DNA of 7,247 nucleotides from Clostridia bacterium. GTDB taxonomy: Bacteria > Bacillota > Clostridia > Christensenellales > HGM11417. The stretch is from the NCBI GenBank assembly GCA_028700355.1, contig JAQVSX010000028.1:1-7247 (forward strand). The letters are read 5' to 3'. The notes below the pieces were generated by a model that was not told the DNA's origin, made no database searches, and worked only from the letters and a program-made list of their open reading frames with translations. Positions 5,191 through 7,247 of the stretch are shown here, one piece after another. Position 1 is the stretch's first letter, and every line of letters begins with the position of its first letter. A program made the translations under genes and the position numbers.

Positions 5191-5718
5191 TTAATAATAT
5201 AATATTTTTCTTAATATTTTTGTCATAGACCTTTTTGTACTTGAAATATGAAACAATACCGCTCCGATAAAAGAGCCTACAATATTAAAGAATATATCGT
5301 CAACATCGCATATTCTGTTAAAGGGCAGATAAAGCTGCGCAACCTCTATAAGGAGAGAAGCCAAAAGCCCCGCCATAACGGCATATAATACCGTGCGTTT
5401 TGCCGCCATAAGCCTGCACTGCATACCCGATAAAAAGCCTAACGGTATAAACAAAACAGCCGCATATAAGCTGCGCAAAAAATACACAGGCTGATAGCCG
5501 CTAAAAAATTTTACAAATGGTTTGTAATTAAAACCTTTTATCTGGTTAATGTTTACGGGAAGCAGATTAAGCGTTATAAGCAAAAGACCGTAAAGTAATA
5601 TAGAATTTATGTATATTACCCTTACTATGTTTATTTCGTTTTTCCTTATAAGACAATATGCCAATACCGTAAAAGAATATATAGTAAACAGCAAGGCAGA
5701 AAAAGAAATCGACTCCAT
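5191..5718 (-). CDS. VanZ-family membrane protein
   Basis: The 175-residue product is hydrophobic, with about five membrane segments (roughly residues 5-24, 34-54, 82-100, 108-132 and 141-158). The VanZ signature is in the second half: FIPLGFLSG (90-98), then LIEVAQLYLPFNRICDVDDIFFNIVGSFIG with Glu125, Gln128, Arg135, Asp138, Asp140/141, Asn145 and Gly148. VanZ itself confers low-level teicoplanin resistance by an unclear mechanism. Most chromosomal members of this family have no known function, and no van cluster is present here, so resistance should not be inferred. I chose the ATG at 5718 because GAGGT (5727-5731) lies 8 bases upstream; a TTG start at 5733 would overlap that site. The gene follows murI by 96 bases with no clear terminator between them, and ends in its own terminator. 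Confidence 0.92.
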   Translation of the reverse strand: MESISFSALLFTIYSFTVLAYCLIRKNEINIVRVIYINSILLYGLLLITLNLLPVNINQIKGFNYKPFVKFFSGYQPVYFLRSLYAAVLFIPLGFLSGMQCRLMAAKRTVLYAVMAGLLASLLIEVAQLYLPFNRICDVDDIFFNIVGSFIGAVLFHISSTKRSMTKILRKILYY

Positions 5719-5726
5719 AACACCAG

Positions 5727-5731
5727 ACCTC
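5727..5731 (-). promoter_or_regulatory. Ribosome binding site of the VanZ-family gene
   Basis: GAGGT on the minus strand, 8 bases before the ATG at 5718. The alternative TTG start (5733) overlaps this site and is therefore unlikely. Confidence 0.6.
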
Positions 5732-5814
5732 AAACAATATATGGGAAATTATTATCCCTTTTTATATTCTAACATATTTTTACAAAAAACGATAGCGTGT
5801 TTTAATAATTATTT

Positions 5815-6588
5815 TTAAATACAACCGTTTAATATGCTTTTATACAAATTATCTTTATTTTTAGAGCTATTACTGAGCAAAATTACAGTTTTACCGCCGC
5901 TTGTGTTTAATATATCTTTTTTGGCAAGTATTCTTTTAATATTTTGCGCTGTGCCGTAATTGCCGTCAAAAATTTGCGCCCTGCCGCACAGCACCTGCTC
6001 AAAAATACGCCTTTTTAATACATAATGCGTACAGCCAAGCACTAAGCAGTCATACCCCCAATTATCATAGGGGCATAACAATTTTTTTATACAGCAAAAT
6101 ATCATATTATCGTCATTAAAATTATTTTCTATAACGCTTGCAAGATGTTTGCTTGCGCAGTATCTGACCTCTGCACCGTTAAACTGTAAAGGGTATTTTT
6201 TGCAGTTTATTGTAGCCTGCGTGGCAATTACAAGTATTTTTTTTGTTTTGGTTTGTCTTGATGCAGGCAGTACGGCAGGCTCTAAACCGATTATAGGCAA
6301 ATCAAAATTTCCCCTTAAATAATTTGCCGATGCCGCAGTTGCCGTATTGCAGGCTATTACAAGCATTTTAACATCAAAGCCGAGCAGGTATTTTACGCCT
6401 TCAAGCGTAAGTTTGGTAATTTTTTTGTCTTCCAGATTGCCGTAAGGCGCATTGATATTGTCTGCATAATATATAAAATCCTCATGCGGAAGCAATTTTC
6501 TTGCCTCACACAGTACAGAAAGCCCGCCTGTTCCGCTGTCAAAAAAACCTATTGCCTTTACTTTTTTTTCACTTTGATTAATACCCAT
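5815..6588 (-). CDS. murI: Glutamate racemase
   Basis: MurI converts L-glutamate to D-glutamate in the cytoplasm for peptidoglycan synthesis. The 257-residue product (typical is about 265) has the family's blocks in order: IGFFDSGTGGLSVL (13-26, with catalytic-site Asp17 and Ser18), YYADNINAPYG (40-50), LVIACNTATAAS (76-87, catalytic Cys80), IIGLEPAV (99-106) and LVLGCTHYVL (182-191, catalytic Cys186 and His188), then DGNYGTAQNI near the end. Both catalytic cysteines are present, so it should be active. I chose the ATG at 6588, since the protein then starts shortly before the first conserved strand. The in-frame extension to a TTG at 6669 would add 27 unconserved residues. Neither start has a visible ribosome binding site, unlike every other gene here. 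The gene is divergent from rpsT, and the VanZ gene follows it. Confidence 0.95.
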   Translation of the reverse strand: MGINQSEKKVKAIGFFDSGTGGLSVLCEARKLLPHEDFIYYADNINAPYGNLEDKKITKLTLEGVKYLLGFDVKMLVIACNTATAASANYLRGNFDLPIIGLEPAVLPASRQTKTKKILVIATQATINCKKYPLQFNGAEVRYCASKHLASVIENNFNDDNMIFCCIKKLLCPYDNWGYDCLVLGCTHYVLKRRIFEQVLCGRAQIFDGNYGTAQNIKRILAKKDILNTSGGKTVILLSNSSKNKDNLYKSILNGCI

Positions 6589-6615
6589 AATAACAATATA
6601 TGAATTTTTCTGCGC

Positions 6616-6646
6616 AGTATAGACGGTTTTTTTTGATTTATGGCAA
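6616..6646 (-). promoter_or_regulatory. Weak promoter candidate for murI
   Basis: TTGCCA (6641-6646) and TATACT (6616-6621) on the minus strand are good hexamers but 19 bases apart, longer than the optimum. The start site would fall about 20 bases before the murI ATG, leaving a leader too short and AU-rich to hold a normal ribosome binding site. Confidence 0.4.
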
Positions 6647-6663
6647 AATATTATTGTAAATGT

Positions 6664-6692
6664 TTGCAAAATAATTTAATGTATGCTAAAAT
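6664..6692 (+). promoter_or_regulatory. Promoter of rpsT
   Basis: TTGCAA (6664-6669) and TAAAAT (6687-6692) are separated by 17 bases, with a TG at 6684-6685 that makes an extended -10. Transcription should start near 6699, giving a leader of about 35 bases before rpsT. Confidence 0.75.
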
Positions 6693-6733
6693 TTTATAGC
6701 AAAGTTAAAACATAATTTAAGGAGATAAATAAA

Positions 6734-7036
6734 TTGGCAAATATAGCATCGGCTAAAAAACGTATATTGGTTACAATAAAAAAAGAGGAGCGCAACAAAG
6801 CACTTATCAGCAGGCTCAAAACGATATTGAAAAAATACAATGCGGCAATAGACAGTAAAGATTTAGAGCTTGCCCGCAAGCTTTTCCCTGAAACTATCGG
6901 TTATATAGATAATTTAAGGCATAAAGGCATACTGCCTGATAACAATGCAGATAGGAAAAAAGCTGCTGCCGAAAAAAAGCTTAACGCTCTTGCACTTAGC
7001 ATTAAAGAAGCTGATAATCAAGCTGCCGCCCAGTAG
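6734..7036 (+). CDS. rpsT: 30S ribosomal protein S20 (TTG start)
   Basis: S20 binds 16S rRNA in the body of the small subunit. The 100-residue basic product opens with the family signature MANIASAKKRI, continues with helical lysine-rich segments (ERNKALISRLKTILKKYNAAI), and ends its core with NADRKKAAAEKKLNAL near residues 70-85. The last 15 residues form a short extension beyond the usual length of about 87. The start is a TTG at 6734. The choice is safe because AAGGAG (6719-6724) lies 9 bases upstream and the protein then begins exactly as S20 proteins do. E. coli rpsT also starts with UUG and is translationally autoregulated, so similar control is possible here, but that is inference. It is the only plus-strand gene, divergent from murI and convergent with the gene at the right edge. 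Confidence 0.97.
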   Translation: MANIASAKKRILVTIKKEERNKALISRLKTILKKYNAAIDSKDLELARKLFPETIGYIDNLRHKGILPDNNADRKKAAAEKKLNALALSIKEADNQAAAQ

Positions 7037-7064
7037 TAACAATATAAAACATATATTAAGTTTT

Positions 7065-7088
7065 AAGCCTCCGCATTTATGGGGGTTT
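7065..7088 (+). terminator. Intrinsic terminator of rpsT
   Basis: AAGCCTCC (7065-7072) pairs with GGGGGTTT (7081-7088) through two G-U wobbles around an 8-base loop. TTAATATT follows. It lies 28 bases after the rpsT stop codon. Confidence 0.75.
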
Positions 7089-7100
7089 TAATATTGTACT

Positions 7101-7142
7101 AAAACGAAAAATTATCTCAAAAAAACGAAAAATTATCTCAAA
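7101..7142. repeat. Tandem direct repeat, two 21-bp copies
   Basis: The unit, containing ACGAAAAATTATCTCAAAA, occurs at 7101-7121 and again at 7122-7142 with no mismatch. The start of a third unit (AAAACGA) follows at 7140-7146 but is out of register and then diverges. It lies between the rpsT terminator and the next hairpin, outside any gene I can support. Confidence 0.85.
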
Positions 7143-7158
7143 ACGATTACTTTAAAAC

Positions 7159-7181
7159 AGCCCCGCCGTTACGGCGGGGCT
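7159..7181. terminator. GC-rich hairpin, probable bidirectional terminator
   Basis: A perfect 10-bp stem AGCCCCGCCG/CGGCGGGGCT with a 3-base loop stands out in AT-rich DNA. On the minus strand it starts 8 bases after the stop codon of the right-edge gene and is followed by GTTTT. On the plus strand it is followed by TATATATTTTAT. It probably ends transcription of the right-edge gene and backs up the rpsT terminator. Confidence 0.75.
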
Positions 7182-7189
7182 TATATATT

Positions 7190-7247
7190 TTATAACTTGG
7201 TTTTTTCCCTTATCTTTGTTTCGATTTCGTTGCAAATTTCGGCGTTT
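7190..7247 (-). CDS. C-terminal 18 codons of an unidentified gene, possibly holA
   Basis: The minus strand is open from the right edge to a TAA at 7190-7192 and encodes a charged tail, NAEICNEIETKIREKTKL. The stop lies 8 bases before a strong GC-rich hairpin, which is what the end of a real gene looks like. In many Firmicutes the gene converging on rpsT is holA (DNA polymerase III delta subunit), so that is the positional guess. The few residues visible do not confirm it. A second minus-strand frame is also open here but runs through the hairpin, which makes it less likely. Confidence 0.4.
   Translation of the reverse strand, partial: NAEICNEIETKIREKTKL

Noticed and set aside
5191..5718. Reading the VanZ-family gene as a glycopeptide resistance determinant
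   Set aside because: There is no vanHAX or vanRS nearby, and chromosomal VanZ-family proteins are widespread with unknown roles.
5766..5774. Extended -10-like TGTTAGAAT upstream of the VanZ-family gene
   Set aside because: No acceptable -35 lies at the right distance, so I did not call a promoter. Co-transcription with murI remains possible.
5780..5805. Possible terminator between murI and the VanZ-family gene
   Set aside because: The fold has only two G-C pairs and a bulge, too weak to support despite the following U run.
6694..6879. Minus-strand frame opposite rpsT
   Set aside because: It is antisense to the S20 gene and lacks a ribosome binding site.

Overview
The window reads as an ordinary housekeeping stretch from a low-GC, Gram-positive bacterium, most likely a member of the Clostridia. 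The evidence is AT-rich DNA, strong AGGAGG ribosome binding sites, the neighbouring pair ruvX and DUF1292, a minimal iscR-iscS-iscU cluster, a short-form EF-Ts and a VanZ-like protein. I cannot name the genus or species from sequence alone. All genes lie on the minus strand except rpsT.

Reading in the direction of minus-strand transcription (right to left), the layout is as follows. At the right edge (7190-7247) are the last 18 codons of an unidentified gene, possibly holA. It converges on rpsT (ribosomal protein S20, plus strand, 6734-7036), with two terminator hairpins and a 21-bp tandem repeat between them. Divergent from rpsT is murI (glutamate racemase, 5815-6588), followed by a VanZ-family membrane protein (5191-5718) and its terminator. 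Next is a tiny membrane protein with 14 cysteines in 65 residues (4802-4999), which has its own ribosome binding site and a strong terminator.

The Fe-S block comes next: iscR (4180-4641, preceded by a good promoter and a 13-bp palindromic operator), iscS (3039-4226) and iscU (2669-3046), joined by overlapping reading frames. IscS takes sulfur from cysteine, IscU is the scaffold, and IscR probably senses the cluster and controls its own operon. After a probable promoter come ruvX (2165-2593) and a DUF1292 gene with a cysteine-rich N-terminus (1804-2163), one base apart. The left end is rpsB (S2, 567-1589), with a consensus promoter, a structured leader and a long charged C-terminal tail, followed by tsf (EF-Ts), which runs off the left edge.

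I do not see a hidden defence system, mobile element, CRISPR array or RNA gene. No gap between genes exceeds about 215 bases. The points worth a second look are the two poly-cysteine proteins on either side of the Fe-S operon, the rpsB leader and its overlapping terminator and promoter, the iscR operator with its long overlap into iscS, the S2 tail, and the tandem repeat near the right edge.
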